A stretch of DNA of 64,000 bases, from positions 1 to 64,000 of the forward strand of contig NZ_JAGHQW010000035.1 of assembly GCF_017744115.1 (NCBI RefSeq), read 5' to 3'. Made by a program: the position numbers and the translations under genes. Each line of letters begins with the position of its first letter. The stretch's first letter is position 1. This DNA comes from Salinisphaera sp. G21_0. GTDB taxonomy: Bacteria; Pseudomonadota; Gammaproteobacteria; Pseudomonadales; Endozoicomonadaceae. This document shows positions 18,801 through 27,351 of this stretch, piece after piece. The notes beneath the pieces are model-generated. The model had not been told where the DNA came from. It worked only from the letters and a program-made list of their open reading frames with translations, and searched no databases.

Positions 18801-21800
18801 TTGTTCCAGCTCTTTCCACAAAGCGGGCCACAGATGAACCGGCTGCACACCGCAACGGGCAATCAACTGGTCCGCTTGCGGCAGATATTGCTGCCCTGTT
18901 CCCGTCATGGCTTGTTGCTGAGCGGCCGTCAGTGGAAATGCGGTGTCCGGGGCCATGCCGGTGTGCCCGAAGCGGTGGTTAAACCACTGTTGTTGCCAGT
19001 ACCGGTAAAAGGCCTGGGTCAGGGCATTGCCGGTAATATCCGGTTCCGGCGACAGGCCGGACGCTTGCCAGTGCGCCCGGGCCAGCAGGGTGATGATCGC
19101 CTGCCGGGCCCTGGGTTCGTCCAGATCACTGTTGACCGTGATCTCATGGCGATCTTCCCGCAGCAGGGTGCATGCACCACGGCGAATCAGCCAGGGGCGT
19201 TCCAGGTCGGTGAGGGTGGTATTGAGCCAGGTGCACAGTTGAGGCTCAATGGTACCTTTATACCCTGTTGCCACCGGCTGGTCCGACAACGCCTCCAGTG
19301 TCGTTTTTGCCGCCAGCAGATAGAGCCGGTAGTGCTGGCTGAACAGTTCCTTGATCGCCCTGTCGCTGAAGTCGCCACCGTCGGCCACGGCCCGGGCCAG
19401 TCGCTGCAGATCCAGGCTGGCAGGTTGCAACGGCAACTGATGCTGCGCCAGGTGTGACCGCAGTTGACAGTGCCACCGGGTAAGGGACGCGGCAACCGCT
19501 GTCCTGGTCTGCGGCAGCACTTTACCGGCAATCGCCTGCAGTTCCGCCGGACTGTACTGGCGAATCGGCAGGTAACGGAACCGCCCTGCCAGTGCCGGTG
19601 ACAGGGCTTTGCGACCACCGTAGTGCGGCGGATTAATGGTGGCGAACAGATGGAAGCCCGGATGGGCATCACCGGCCAGAATATCATTCAGCTCCCCTTC
19701 CAGGTGTTGGCTGTCGATCCGGTTGAGTTCGGCAATGACCACGATCTCTCCGCGGATTTTTGCCTGCCTGATGGCCTCGCACAGGGTGTCCCAGGTGCAA
19801 TCGCAGGCGTTCAGGATGCGGACTTCCGGCAGGGTTTCCGCGCCCAGCTGCTCTCGGTAACTGTTGATCAACAGTTGCAGGGTGACATCCTTACCCCGGC
19901 CGGCCGGTCCCTCAATCAGGGTGGCCTGACGTCCACCGTGTTGCCGTTGGTGCTGGTTAGCCTGCTGGCAACGGCTCAGATCCTGCCCCAGGCAATGCAC
20001 CAGGTTGCTGACGGCGGCCCCGGATGTATCAAATTCGGGTTTGAGCCTGGCCGCTGTCCTGGCAAATGTCTGGTTGATGTCCTTCAGGGTTTTATCCTTG
20101 ACCAGTTCAGTCAGGGTGTTGTTCACCGGGTATTGACTGGCAAACCAGATCGCCAGGGCGGTTCGGGCATCCTGGTGTATTGCGCTGATGGCCGGGTCAA
20201 GCACATCCCGGAAACCCTGCAGGATCAACCCGTTCAGCTGGGCAAGGGTCACCGGCCCGGGGGTTTCCGGCTGGCTTTGGTCCAGATACCAGCCCACCCA
20301 GGCGCAAATATCCGTCAGGTCCCGTGGGGTAAACCCGTGGTCTGGCAGCAGCTCCGGGTAATACTGCCAGAGGGCCATGACGCTGTCGGTGCCCTGCTGT
20401 GCCAGCGCCTCTGCCCGGCTTTCGGGCAGATGCCGCTGCAGCAGGGTCAGCAGGGCAGGAGCCACCACCCGGTCGCGCAGAAAAGCCCGGTTCAGGGGCG
20501 GGTAGTAAACTGCGGGCATCAGTGCTTTCAGAGTGGGGTCCAGCTGTCGCCCGGTGTAATGATCCGGGTTGCCGGTGAGAATCACCCGGTGGTTGGGGCT
20601 GACGGTGACCGGGTGACCACTGACATAGACACAGGGGGTTGGCTCCCATAATCCGTTCAGTGCGGCCAACAGTCCGGTCCTGGCCAGGTTGGCTTCGTCC
20701 AGCACCAGTGTGACATATTCCTGCTCAACTCCCGGGGTGTTGGCCCAGGCCATCAGCGCCTGATCCTGCTGTACCATATAGCGGTCATTGCTGTCCGGTT
20801 GTTGCTGCCACTGCCAGCGTTGCATCAGGGTCTGCTCAGTGTCCGACGGCCCCAGGGAGACCACCCGGGCCGGGCCGCATGCCCTGGCCATAGTGGCGGC
20901 GAAATAACTTTTGCCCGTGCCGGTCTCACCCTGCAGGAAAATCACCGGTGCCTCGGCCAGTCGAGCCCGTAATCGGGCCAGACGACGGCTTTCACGATCC
21001 TTCTGGTGGCTTCGGGCGTGACAGAGATCCCTGGCCAGTGCCCGTAAGGGTGCCTCTGTGGACCCCTGCCAAACCAGTGACTGCCTTAACTGTTCGCTGA
21101 TACGCGCTGACGCCGCTTCGCTGGCACCTTCCCCTGCCGCCCGGGCCATGGTAAAGCAGGTGCTCGCCAGGGTGTGGATGGCATCAGAGCGCGTCTGCCC
21201 GGGCTTCAGAGGCAGAGACCAGCCGACCGTCAGGGCATCTTCCAGCCGTTTGATCTGGGCCGATGGCCGGACGGGCAAGTATCGGTAGGAGCTAAAGTCC
21301 CCGGGGTCGATCTGTAACTGCCGGGCCATCGCCGGTTGCTGTGCCTGGGGTGCCTGGGCCACCAGCAGGGCGCAGAGCGAGTCCAGTTGTTGGGAGTTGG
21401 AGTCGCTGAGTGGATCGTCAAAGGATAATGACCACGGCCCATCTTTTTTTACGGGAATGGGCAGCGCCGACCCGAAGGCCCTGGCCAGCGGCCACCAGTG
21501 CTCTTTGACAAACGCCCGGTCCATTGGCCGGGCACTGGCAATGATGCCTTGCAAACGGTCCGGGTCTACCCAGTGGTTCCCGTCAGCATCGGGTAGCAAC
21601 CGTCGGCAAGCCACCTTGGTGAAATCCCGTACGGAGGCCGTCTGTCGGGTACGGTGGGTCAGCAGGCTGTCAATGCCCTTGCGCCAGTGCCGGGGTGCCA
21701 GCGCGGGGGCATTGTCCCGGTGTTGCGCCTGGCGGGCGGCCAGGATCAGGCTGTTCAGCAGGCCTTGTGTCAGAGTCGGCAATGGCTCACACAGTGAACG

Positions 21801-23735
21801 GGGGACCGTCCTGAGCGCCTCGTAGAGTCTGGTGATGGCCTGTTCAGGCAGATCGGCGCGGTTCATGCCGTGCTGCCCGGCGCAGATGGCCCAGATATCT
21901 GGCTCGGGACACGGCGTTGCCCTGGCCAGTGCGGCGCTGAGCAGGGGTGACGGACTGTGGTCTGATGCCGACCAGAGCACAGTGATCCGGGCTCGCGGGT
22001 AGCTGTACAACTCACCGTTCACCAGCAAGGGCTGGGCGCAGAAGAGCGGCTCCAGGGCCTGCAGCAGCTCCGGGTTGCTGGCCAGTCCTCGCAGAACCAC
22101 CGGAGTTCCAGCTTGCAGGGCCCTGTGCAGCGGAGTCTGACAACGACCAAACCGGGCCTGTTGCTCCGAGGTAACGTGGATATTGTCAAACAGCTGGCTC
22201 AGGGTGGTCTGTTCGTTGACCTGAATTACCAGCGGTGCTTCCTGCTGAGCGGCAAGCCAGGCAATTGCCTGTGGGGCTTGCTGGTAAAGCACGAAGGCGC
22301 AGGACCGGTTTTCGGTGAGCGCGGCCAGCAACGCCTGCCCTCTGGTGCACCCGGACTTGCCCGGTAATTCCGGTTGCCGCTGTGGGGCGGCAACCTGCAG
22401 TAAGGGTGTTATCCCCGTCGTTTCCCGGATGCCCTGCAAGGCACCGAGCAGCTGGAACCAGAGCGCGGTACTGAGGGGGGCGGTGACAATAACCGCGCCA
22501 CCGGCCCGGATCTGCTGTTCCAGCAGGGTATTGGGGACAGCATACCCCTGCTGCACAATGCGCACCGGATTCAGCCACTGGGCCATGCTGACCGGATTGA
22601 TAAGGATAGGGTTCTGCCCGGCAGTCCGAGCAGGGGCTGTGTCATTGTTGCTATCCAGCGAACGGAACAGCGTACCCAGTTCCTGTTCGGAGACGGGCAT
22701 CCGGTAAAACTGGATGCCTTGGGCTAATTTACGAGTCTCGCCATTGCATGGGTACTCCCTGCGCCTCAGCAGCTGGCGGATGGACTGCTCAAAGGGCAAA
22801 TCCTGCCAGTCGGCACCCTTCAGAATGACCTGTTGGCCGGGCCGCAGCTGCTCAAGCTGGCCGGGTATGTGCCGGATACGCCCCAGGTGATCGACACCGG
22901 GACCTCCAAACAGCAAGGGACGCCAGTGACTGTGCAGGTGGCAATCAATCGTCATGACATCGCCATCGCCGATAGCGGCGGGGGTGCCCTGGTATTCAGG
23001 CAGCAAAGCGGTGTCCCGGACATCCGGAATTTTTTTATCGGAGGATTGGGTCTCAAACTGCCAGCTGATACCCGGACGGTTGACACGGCGCCAGAAATCA
23101 GCCCCCGGAGCCTGATCGTTGCTGCCCAGCCTGGTCAGCTGCTCAGGGCTGGCCAGAACCAGCAGCGAAACCTGGTTACCCAGGGAGCGCTTCTCTTGCC
23201 TTGTCTTGTCGTAAAGACAGGGGTTCTCAGGGTCCAGCAGATCATTAAACGCTGGCAGCTCCTCGCTGGTGAGAGAACGGATGTCCAGTACCAGCGTCAG
23301 CGGAGTATCGCAGGCAAAGAGTCGGCCAGACTCAAGGACGGGCTGGCTGTCAGCCGTAATGTGCAGACGCTGCACCAGGTTGTCTTCAAACAAGTCATCG
23401 GGATGAGTGATAAGCATGACATCCCCCCCGCTGTCACGGGTCCGGGCTTGCAAAAGACTGCGCACCTCATCATCAGAGGCCATAAAACGAAAACCAAATG
23501 ATCGGCCAGGTTCGGGTTGAGGGGTGGGATACTGCCGAACTGCTCTGGTTTTTGCTGTTGTCTGGTGTTTTGCACCAAGGGGCGTTGTAGGAAATAATTG
23601 CCCTGGTTCAGAAGCCATCTGAATCTGAGGAGATACAACCTTTATTAATTCTGGTGTTTCGGGCTTGTTGTTTTTATCAGGACATAAATTGTCATTTGTT
23701 AAAACAGCCGGTTGAGAAGAGTTATTAATGTTCAT
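15816..23735 (-). CDS. Giant tandem-AAA ATPase with transglutaminase-like domain
   Basis: This 2639-residue protein uses the ATG at 23735; the frame extends upstream to 23798. Order of parts: an unrecognised N-terminal region (1 to about 880); AAA module 1 with Walker A GETGTGKS at about 936 and Walker B VTLVLDEANLA; AAA module 2 with Walker A-like GPAGRGKD at about 1276 and a Walker B-like VVIAELNRID followed by FATINPPHYGGRKALSPALAGRFR, reminiscent of MoxR/dynein/midasin-type AAA; a Ser/Asn-rich linker and a basic GQRKRKRRDN tract near 1720; a transglutaminase-like domain with GGCAHRSAIFVALCRYYGIASR (Cys about 1988) and HTFPEY (His about 2014); and about 550 unrecognised C-terminal residues. 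The C-terminal third is visibly more AT-rich than the rest, suggesting fusion. The last residues, SVHPELVEG, come from a palindromic repeat. Role unknown; a remodelling ATPase with cysteine-protease or crosslinking activity is a hypothesis. Confidence 0.8.
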   Translation of the reverse strand: MNINNSSQPAVLTNDNLCPDKNNKPETPELIKVVSPQIQMASEPGQLFPTTPLGAKHQTTAKTRAVRQYPTPQPEPGRSFGFRFMASDDEVRSLLQARTRDSGGDVMLITHPDDLFEDNLVQRLHITADSQPVLESGRLFACDTPLTLVLDIRSLTSEELPAFNDLLDPENPCLYDKTRQEKRSLGNQVSLLVLASPEQLTRLGSNDQAPGADFWRRVNRPGISWQFETQSSDKKIPDVRDTALLPEYQGTPAAIGDGDVMTIDCHLHSHWRPLLFGGPGVDHLGRIRHIPGQLEQLRPGQQVILKGADWQDLPFEQSIRQLLRRREYPCNGETRKLAQGIQFYRMPVSEQELGTLFRSLDSNNDTAPARTAGQNPILINPVSMAQWLNPVRIVQQGYAVPNTLLEQQIRAGGAVIVTAPLSTALWFQLLGALQGIRETTGITPLLQVAAPQRQPELPGKSGCTRGQALLAALTENRSCAFVLYQQAPQAIAWLAAQQEAPLVIQVNEQTTLSQLFDNIHVTSEQQARFGRCQTPLHRALQAGTPVVLRGLASNPELLQALEPLFCAQPLLVNGELYSYPRARITVLWSASDHSPSPLLSAALARATPCPEPDIWAICAGQHGMNRADLPEQAITRLYEALRTVPRSLCEPLPTLTQGLLNSLILAARQAQHRDNAPALAPRHWRKGIDSLLTHRTRQTASVRDFTKVACRRLLPDADGNHWVDPDRLQGIIASARPMDRAFVKEHWWPLARAFGSALPIPVKKDGPWSLSFDDPLSDSNSQQLDSLCALLVAQAPQAQQPAMARQLQIDPGDFSSYRYLPVRPSAQIKRLEDALTVGWSLPLKPGQTRSDAIHTLASTCFTMARAAGEGASEAASARISEQLRQSLVWQGSTEAPLRALARDLCHARSHQKDRESRRLARLRARLAEAPVIFLQGETGTGKSYFAATMARACGPARVVSLGPSDTEQTLMQRWQWQQQPDSNDRYMVQQDQALMAWANTPGVEQEYVTLVLDEANLARTGLLAALNGLWEPTPCVYVSGHPVTVSPNHRVILTGNPDHYTGRQLDPTLKALMPAVYYPPLNRAFLRDRVVAPALLTLLQRHLPESRAEALAQQGTDSVMALWQYYPELLPDHGFTPRDLTDICAWVGWYLDQSQPETPGPVTLAQLNGLILQGFRDVLDPAISAIHQDARTALAIWFASQYPVNNTLTELVKDKTLKDINQTFARTAARLKPEFDTSGAAVSNLVHCLGQDLSRCQQANQHQRQHGGRQATLIEGPAGRGKDVTLQLLINSYREQLGAETLPEVRILNACDCTWDTLCEAIRQAKIRGEIVVIAELNRIDSQHLEGELNDILAGDAHPGFHLFATINPPHYGGRKALSPALAGRFRYLPIRQYSPAELQAIAGKVLPQTRTAVAASLTRWHCQLRSHLAQHQLPLQPASLDLQRLARAVADGGDFSDRAIKELFSQHYRLYLLAAKTTLEALSDQPVATGYKGTIEPQLCTWLNTTLTDLERPWLIRRGACTLLREDRHEITVNSDLDEPRARQAIITLLARAHWQASGLSPEPDITGNALTQAFYRYWQQQWFNHRFGHTGMAPDTAFPLTAAQQQAMTGTGQQYLPQADQLIARCGVQPVHLWPALWKELEQLLTHPVRPLSDQVRPQAVLATGNTGNVTEDTQPVGGSGTSSAASNSDNAVEALYQSASSSEAGSSKQSILSGIVELFTGQRKRKRRDNLLFEFLQASQKKLCLDTDFESQNKPDEVVGRYFIDSKCHAAKYRFRCLDVIVAADGGIVIDDLPPEPVEVTLPNHPTGWENRIPAANQSRAHISLKAVNGLFRLPGLSPHEDIIGMVIQPGLPFRLTRDDYCGLHSVVVPAAKRNETIAFTYLVQQQPDSSHPSFTGDHRVKDWTRRPETSCSAEIKTGIKDLFEHMHKVPEGLRKDLLAIQKAESPRQRIEAIAHYCQQFTGKGKPDPGTHFFSYLLHNRQGGCAHRSAIFVALCRYYGIASRLVGNAIHTFPEYSLDNGGNWQSRLGLGGAPVRLDVLEPDVQPTQKAAPQSSQSQTALGLFDQATEQQKRRGSELIVTGKPGKTVDFVSPLPTIDLNIVGQIRALCRQGLTGLLQGDALLEKMDRKISQLGNDKELLPDLRNAERCLYEEKETTLKAILLSSLRNESKKIADGQIINQLMDIKKLFMHCNFDINKWLEILSDAIRLNADFSEPSTINIVREALASGLLDPDTLNYRYKNKIFWGGSGAIHFLSRHRELINYLEGFDELKPLAIDARKKWYTHLFGYEKTGKRNYQEILEALAEPIFITHDHGGNSPFLQSGIAGRSLDDSWTNDPTGIPDIGRMLAHKAAFPMMRAGKNHQRPVIMIGQPKWKLTNLPDTVNAILPRIFRDSPEFAVLRQKQATFELDACQTNKLFFMSNKHDRLATLGRLHFMRTTTFSMPIQSYLELPLKAKVILHGRDRGGELGHLQISREEERKLENLEKHCEESIKQAFFQYLFHKTHTNGGSLTFCWEGREGIYGYDRIAHDQLRQGARKISSAKELIGMINVTCPTYIKRFHIDINLSHFDRSCLQQALNISNALVLTSAELTTIAREFCSSVDPDSLAAKLSKELSRNNFDILNSISVHPELVEG

Positions 23736-24106
23736 AAAAATCATTCTAAAGCATGGTTTGTGTCGTGTTTCTCCCAGGCCTGTTGGACAAATAGACAAAT
23801 AAAAAGTTCAAAGACTTCATTAAATACAGAACCTACGCATATATGCATAGTTGGAGCCTGTATATTTTGGTAGCAGGTAATCCTTACCCTTCTGGCAAGT
23901 AGACACAACGTCACAAACGCTGGCTTCAGTCCCTAAATCAGCACTTCAATTAACATTTCTCGAAAGTCGTCGTTTTTGATCTTGTTTTCAGGTTTGGCTC
24001 TTCAACTCTGGTAAATGGGTAATGGGAAGTTTCTTTGTTGTTGTCAGGAACTTTGTACCGATCAGGTGTTCAAAGAGCGCAGGTTCATGCACGAGGTCAC
24101 TTTGTT
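23736..24106. other. Divergent intergenic region
   Basis: This 371-bp AT-rich region separates the giant AAA gene from the ankyrin pair and must hold both promoters. The part from about 24000 to 24106 is repeated, with changes, at 25248-25353 upstream of the second ankyrin gene. A short ATATATGCAT palindrome lies near 23840. No other structure was seen. Confidence 0.5.
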
Positions 24107-25141
24107 ATGAATATCACTTCTCAAATTCAACAGCATATTCCGGCTTCACCAGTCCAGGAGACGCAACACGAAGGGGTGGAAGCCATACCAGCAAAAGAGC
24201 CGTCCTGCAGTGAGACGGCTAAAGTCTTCCCGAAGTTGACAGACACAGAGACGCTGATCGAAACAGCCAAGGCGGTTGCTAAACAATTAAAAGGTCCTGA
24301 CGGTGAATTAAACGACTGGGATTTCCCTTGTGGTTTAACCCCGCTGCACATTGCCTGTCTTGCTGGTGATATGGAACTGTTAAGACTCGCTATCCTGGAT
24401 GATTTTTGCCAGGAGCACATTGATCAACAAACATCTGCTGATGCTGGCGCTACTGCAGATGAAGCTACTGCCAATGCAGCTACTGCATCACCAGAGGGCA
24501 ATAACGAAGTTGGTGATCAAAAGGCAATTGCCACGAACCACGACACGGCTTTGCATTTTGCCCTGCTGACCGGCTGGGACAAAGGAGCAATAGCGCTTAT
24601 GGATGAGCTTGATGTTCAGGATAAACTGCAAAATACCGTTAACGACAAAGGCGAAAGCCTGTTCAGTCTGGCGGCAAGTCACAGCAGTCTTGAAGTTGTT
24701 CGTGGGCTTTGTGATTCTTTCAAGACGAGTGAAAATTATCGAGAGTATCTGTTTCACAAATCAGAACACCAGAGAACCTTGCTTCATTGTGCAGTAGACC
24801 AGAAAGGTCCGGAAGTTTTCAATTATCTGCAAGATCAGCAAATGTCCGCAACCAGAGAAATGATCAGAGATTCGGCGAATGATCAGGATAACCAGCTCCG
24901 GATGCTCCCGAGAACAACGCGTGCTGATAAAGATAGAAATGGTAATACACCCGATAAACTTGCCGCAATGAAAGCTGGTCTGCTTTATATCCAGCAATTT
25001 CATGACAATCCCAAACTTGTAGAGCAAGTACGTTTTAGTGACAGTAATAACCCCTGGCTAGATTACTACTTGCAAGACATTACTGGTTTAATGCAGCCTA
25101 TATCCTCGATTTCGCCGTTTAGATCATGCACCCTCGTGTGA
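24107..25141 (+). CDS. Ankyrin-repeat protein, tandem copy 1
   Basis: This 344-residue protein has about four ankyrin repeats, with GLTPLHIACLAGDMELLRLA, HDTALHFALLTGWDKGAIAL, ESLFSLAASHSSLEVVRGLC and RTLLHCAVDQKGPEVFNYL. An Ala/Thr-rich insert (SADAGATADEATANAATA) sits between repeats 1 and 2. No signal peptide or enzymatic domain is seen. The start at 24107 is chosen because the leader GAGGTCACTTTGTTATG is identical before the second copy at 25354. Ankyrin proteins of host-associated bacteria often bind host proteins; that role is inferred. Confidence 0.8.
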   Translation: MNITSQIQQHIPASPVQETQHEGVEAIPAKEPSCSETAKVFPKLTDTETLIETAKAVAKQLKGPDGELNDWDFPCGLTPLHIACLAGDMELLRLAILDDFCQEHIDQQTSADAGATADEATANAATASPEGNNEVGDQKAIATNHDTALHFALLTGWDKGAIALMDELDVQDKLQNTVNDKGESLFSLAASHSSLEVVRGLCDSFKTSENYREYLFHKSEHQRTLLHCAVDQKGPEVFNYLQDQQMSATREMIRDSANDQDNQLRMLPRTTRADKDRNGNTPDKLAAMKAGLLYIQQFHDNPKLVEQVRFSDSNNPWLDYYLQDITGLMQPISSISPFRSCTLV

Positions 25142-25353
25142 AGTGATTAGTCACTGCCTGTTCCGAAGCATTTTCTGACCAGGCAGAATGGATTGCCATG
25201 GCTTTCCGGTTTATCACAGAACATGGCAACCATCTTCACGTTCTACTCTTCAACCCTGATAAATAAGTGATGGGAAATTTTTGGTTGTAGTCAGGAACTT
25301 TGTATTGATCGTGTATTCAAATTACCCAGGTACACGTTCGAGGTCACTTTGTT
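25142..25353. repeat. Tandem-duplication junction between the ankyrin genes
   Basis: This spacer holds the duplicated downstream segment of copy 1 (CCTGTTCC...ACCAGGCAGAATGG, then GGTTTATCACAGAACATGGC, compare 26465-26540) followed by the duplicated upstream segment of copy 2 (compare 24000-24106). The switch lies at about 25235-25248. The duplicated unit is 1247 bp from start codon to start codon. Confidence 0.75.
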
Positions 25354-26457
25354 ATGGATGTCAATACTTCTCAAATTAATCCGTCTTTTCCGTCTTCAGC
25401 AACCAAGGAGACGCAATTCGAAGGAGTGAAGGTCATACCAGCAAACGGGTCTTCCTGCAGTGAGGTTGCCAAGGCGTTTACGGAGTTGACAGACATTAAA
25501 ATGTTGGTCGAAACAGCTCAGGTGGTTGCTGGACTATTAAAAAGTGCTGAAGGTGGATTAAACGACTGGGATCTCCCTTGTGATTTAACCCCATTGCACA
25601 TTGCCTGTCTCGCAGGTGATATGAAACTCTTACAGCTCGCTCTCAAGAATGATGTCTGCCGGAGTCGCATTGATCAACACACGGCGTCTTGTTCTACTAC
25701 CACTACGTCTTCTACTCCCGATTCCATTACTATCACTACTACTATCTCTGTCACTGCGGCTATCGCTGCTAATGCTGCGGGACTGAAGGACCCTGGCGAG
25801 ATTAGAAATATCCTGCCAATTGCCATGAACCACGACACGGCTTTGCATTTTGCCCTTTTGACCGGCTGGAATGAAGGGGCACTAACCCTTATGGAAGCAC
25901 TCAGAAGCTTGGGTAAACTGGAAAATACCTCGAACGACAAACGCAATAGCCTGTTTAGTCTGGCGGCAAGTCACAGTAGTCTTGAAGTAGTACGTGAGCT
26001 TTGCAGTCATTTCATGGGGAGTGAAAATTATCGAGCGTATTTATTTCACAAATCAGAAGACCAGAAAACTTTGCTTCATTGTGCAGTAGAGCAGGATGAT
26101 CATGAAGTTTTCAGATATCTGCAACGGGAGCAAATGGAAACAACCGACAATATAAACAGGGATTTGGCAAGAAAACATGGCTACCGTCACCTGGATTTCC
26201 CGGGGAGATTACCGATATCAACACGTGATGATAAAGATAGAGATGGCAACACACCCAAAGAACTTATTGAGTTGAAACTTGGATTGGATAACATCCAGAA
26301 ATTGAGAGACAATCCCAGGCTCTTAGAGCAAAAACGTTATAATGGCTGTGATAGTCTCTGGGAAAAATATTACTTGCAAGACATCGCCTTTCTAATTGAT
26401 CCAGTATCCTGGATTCCGCCGTGGAAAAAGCCACCACTTAGCTACTTCTTCGGATGA
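25354..26457 (+). CDS. Ankyrin-repeat protein, tandem copy 2
   Basis: This 367-residue paralogue of the preceding gene has the same repeat order: DLTPLHIACLAGDMKLLQLA, HDTALHFALLTGWNEGALTL, NSLFSLAASHSSLEVVRELC and KTLLHCAVEQDDHEVFRYL. The insert between repeats 1 and 2 is here a Thr-rich tract (CSTTTTSSTPDSITITTTIS) made largely of ACT/TCT-type codons, and differs completely in composition from the copy-1 insert. The C-terminus also differs. The start and ribosome site GAGGTCACTTTGTTATG match copy 1. Confidence 0.8.
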   Translation: MDVNTSQINPSFPSSATKETQFEGVKVIPANGSSCSEVAKAFTELTDIKMLVETAQVVAGLLKSAEGGLNDWDLPCDLTPLHIACLAGDMKLLQLALKNDVCRSRIDQHTASCSTTTTSSTPDSITITTTISVTAAIAANAAGLKDPGEIRNILPIAMNHDTALHFALLTGWNEGALTLMEALRSLGKLENTSNDKRNSLFSLAASHSSLEVVRELCSHFMGSENYRAYLFHKSEDQKTLLHCAVEQDDHEVFRYLQREQMETTDNINRDLARKHGYRHLDFPGRLPISTRDDKDRDGNTPKELIELKLGLDNIQKLRDNPRLLEQKRYNGCDSLWEKYYLQDIAFLIDPVSWIPPWKKPPLSYFFG

Positions 26458-26598
26458 AGTGATTGCCTGTTCCGAATCATTTTCTGAACAGGCAGAATCG
26501 ATTGCCATGGATTTCCAGTTTATCACAGAACATGGCAACCTTCAGAAAATTTCGGCTTTGCACTGGGACAAGGTGCGGCCAATTGTTAGAGATTTAGC
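26458..26598 (+). other. Post-ankyrin duplicated tail with hairpin
   Basis: A hairpin formed by TGCCTGTTC and GAACAGGCA lies at about 26464-26494 and is shared, with one mismatch, by the first ankyrin copy. It lacks a T-run. It is followed by a short open stretch reading MDFQFITEHGNLQKISAL, which may be a coding relic. No complete gene. Confidence 0.4.
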
Positions 26599-26952
26599 TC
26601 AGGACAAAATATCAACAACTGCTTCTAATTCCGATATTGCCTGCGCTATTTCAGTACGATAATCAAACGTTTGTCGCTTGACCGCATGACGCTTTAGCTG
26701 CGAGCGGGCTCCATCAATGGTAAAGCGCTGATCGTATAAAAGACTGCGGATCTGTCGAACCAGCTGTACGTCTTCATGGCGGTAATAGCGCCGATTACCT
26801 CGACGAACCGGTGACAGTTGGGGAAATTCCTGCTCCCAATAGCGCAGCACATGAGACTTAACCAAACAGAGCTCACTGACTTCGCCAATGGTAAAGTAGC
26901 GTTTGCCAGGGATGGCTGGCAGATCACTCGTCCTGGGTTCCATGTCCTGCAT
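26599..26952 (-). CDS. MerR-family regulator downstream of ihfA
   Basis: This 117-residue protein has a MerR-type winged helix-turn-helix ([52 protein letters not shown]) and a short C-terminal helical part, without cysteines for metal sensing. The same MerR-like gene follows ihfA in Pseudomonas and relatives, where its ligand is not known. The ATG at 26952, preceded by GTGGAAACCT, overlaps the ihfA 3' end by 29 bases, which indicates translational coupling; an internal ATG at 26943 is an alternative. Confidence 0.9.
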   Translation of the reverse strand: MQDMEPRTSDLPAIPGKRYFTIGEVSELCLVKSHVLRYWEQEFPQLSPVRRGNRRYYRHEDVQLVRQIRSLLYDQRFTIDGARSQLKRHAVKRQTFDYRTEIAQAISELEAVVDILS

Positions 26953-27235
26953 AGGTTTCCACTCTCGCCTTGAGTTTCTGACCGGGTTTGAAGGTCACCA
27001 CACGACGTGGGGTGATCGGGATTTCCTCTCCCGTTTTCGGGTTCCGGCCTGGTCTTTGACGTTTATCACGCAAATCAAAGTTACCAAAGCCGGACAGTTT
27101 CACCGATTGATTTTTTTCGAGAGACTGGCGAATTTCCTCAAAAAACAGCTCGACCATCTCTTTGGCTTCGCGTTTGTTAAGGCCAAGCTCTTCATTCAGT
27201 CGCTCGGCCATATCGGCTTTCGTCAGGGCTCCCAT
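26924..27235 (-). CDS. ihfA: Integration host factor subunit alpha
   Basis: This 103-residue protein is the alpha subunit of IHF, a heterodimeric nucleoid protein that bends DNA at specific sites. It shows [51 protein letters not shown] with the conserved beta-arm proline, and [23 protein letters not shown] lies just upstream of the ATG. Third gene of the pheS-pheT-ihfA-merR order, the usual gammaproteobacterial arrangement. Confidence 0.96.
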   Translation of the reverse strand: MGALTKADMAERLNEELGLNKREAKEMVELFFEEIRQSLEKNQSVKLSGFGNFDLRDKRQRPGRNPKTGEEIPITPRRVVTFKPGQKLKARVETYAGHGTQDE

Positions 27236-27261
27236 GAACCAATCCCCTTTTTTGTTTTTCC

Positions 27262-27316
27262 CATGGTAATAGCTGTATCGGGTTTCCTGAAAGAAAGATA
27301 ACAGGCTATTACCATG
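27262..27316. promoter_or_regulatory. Long-loop inverted repeat between pheT and ihfA
   Basis: A perfect 12-bp inverted repeat (CATGGTAATAGC at 27262-27273 and GCTATTACCATG at 27305-27316) encloses a 31-base loop in the 116-bp pheT-ihfA gap. It could act as an mRNA-processing or attenuation structure that separates pheST from ihfA expression. Function is inferred only from position. Confidence 0.5.
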
Positions 27317-27351
27317 ATCTTATTATTCACTCTGAGGCCATTGACTGGCGT

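Noticed and set aside
19623-20651. 342-codon plus-strand frame within the giant AAA gene
   Set aside because: It is antisense to the conserved AAA motifs, with no plausible start signal.
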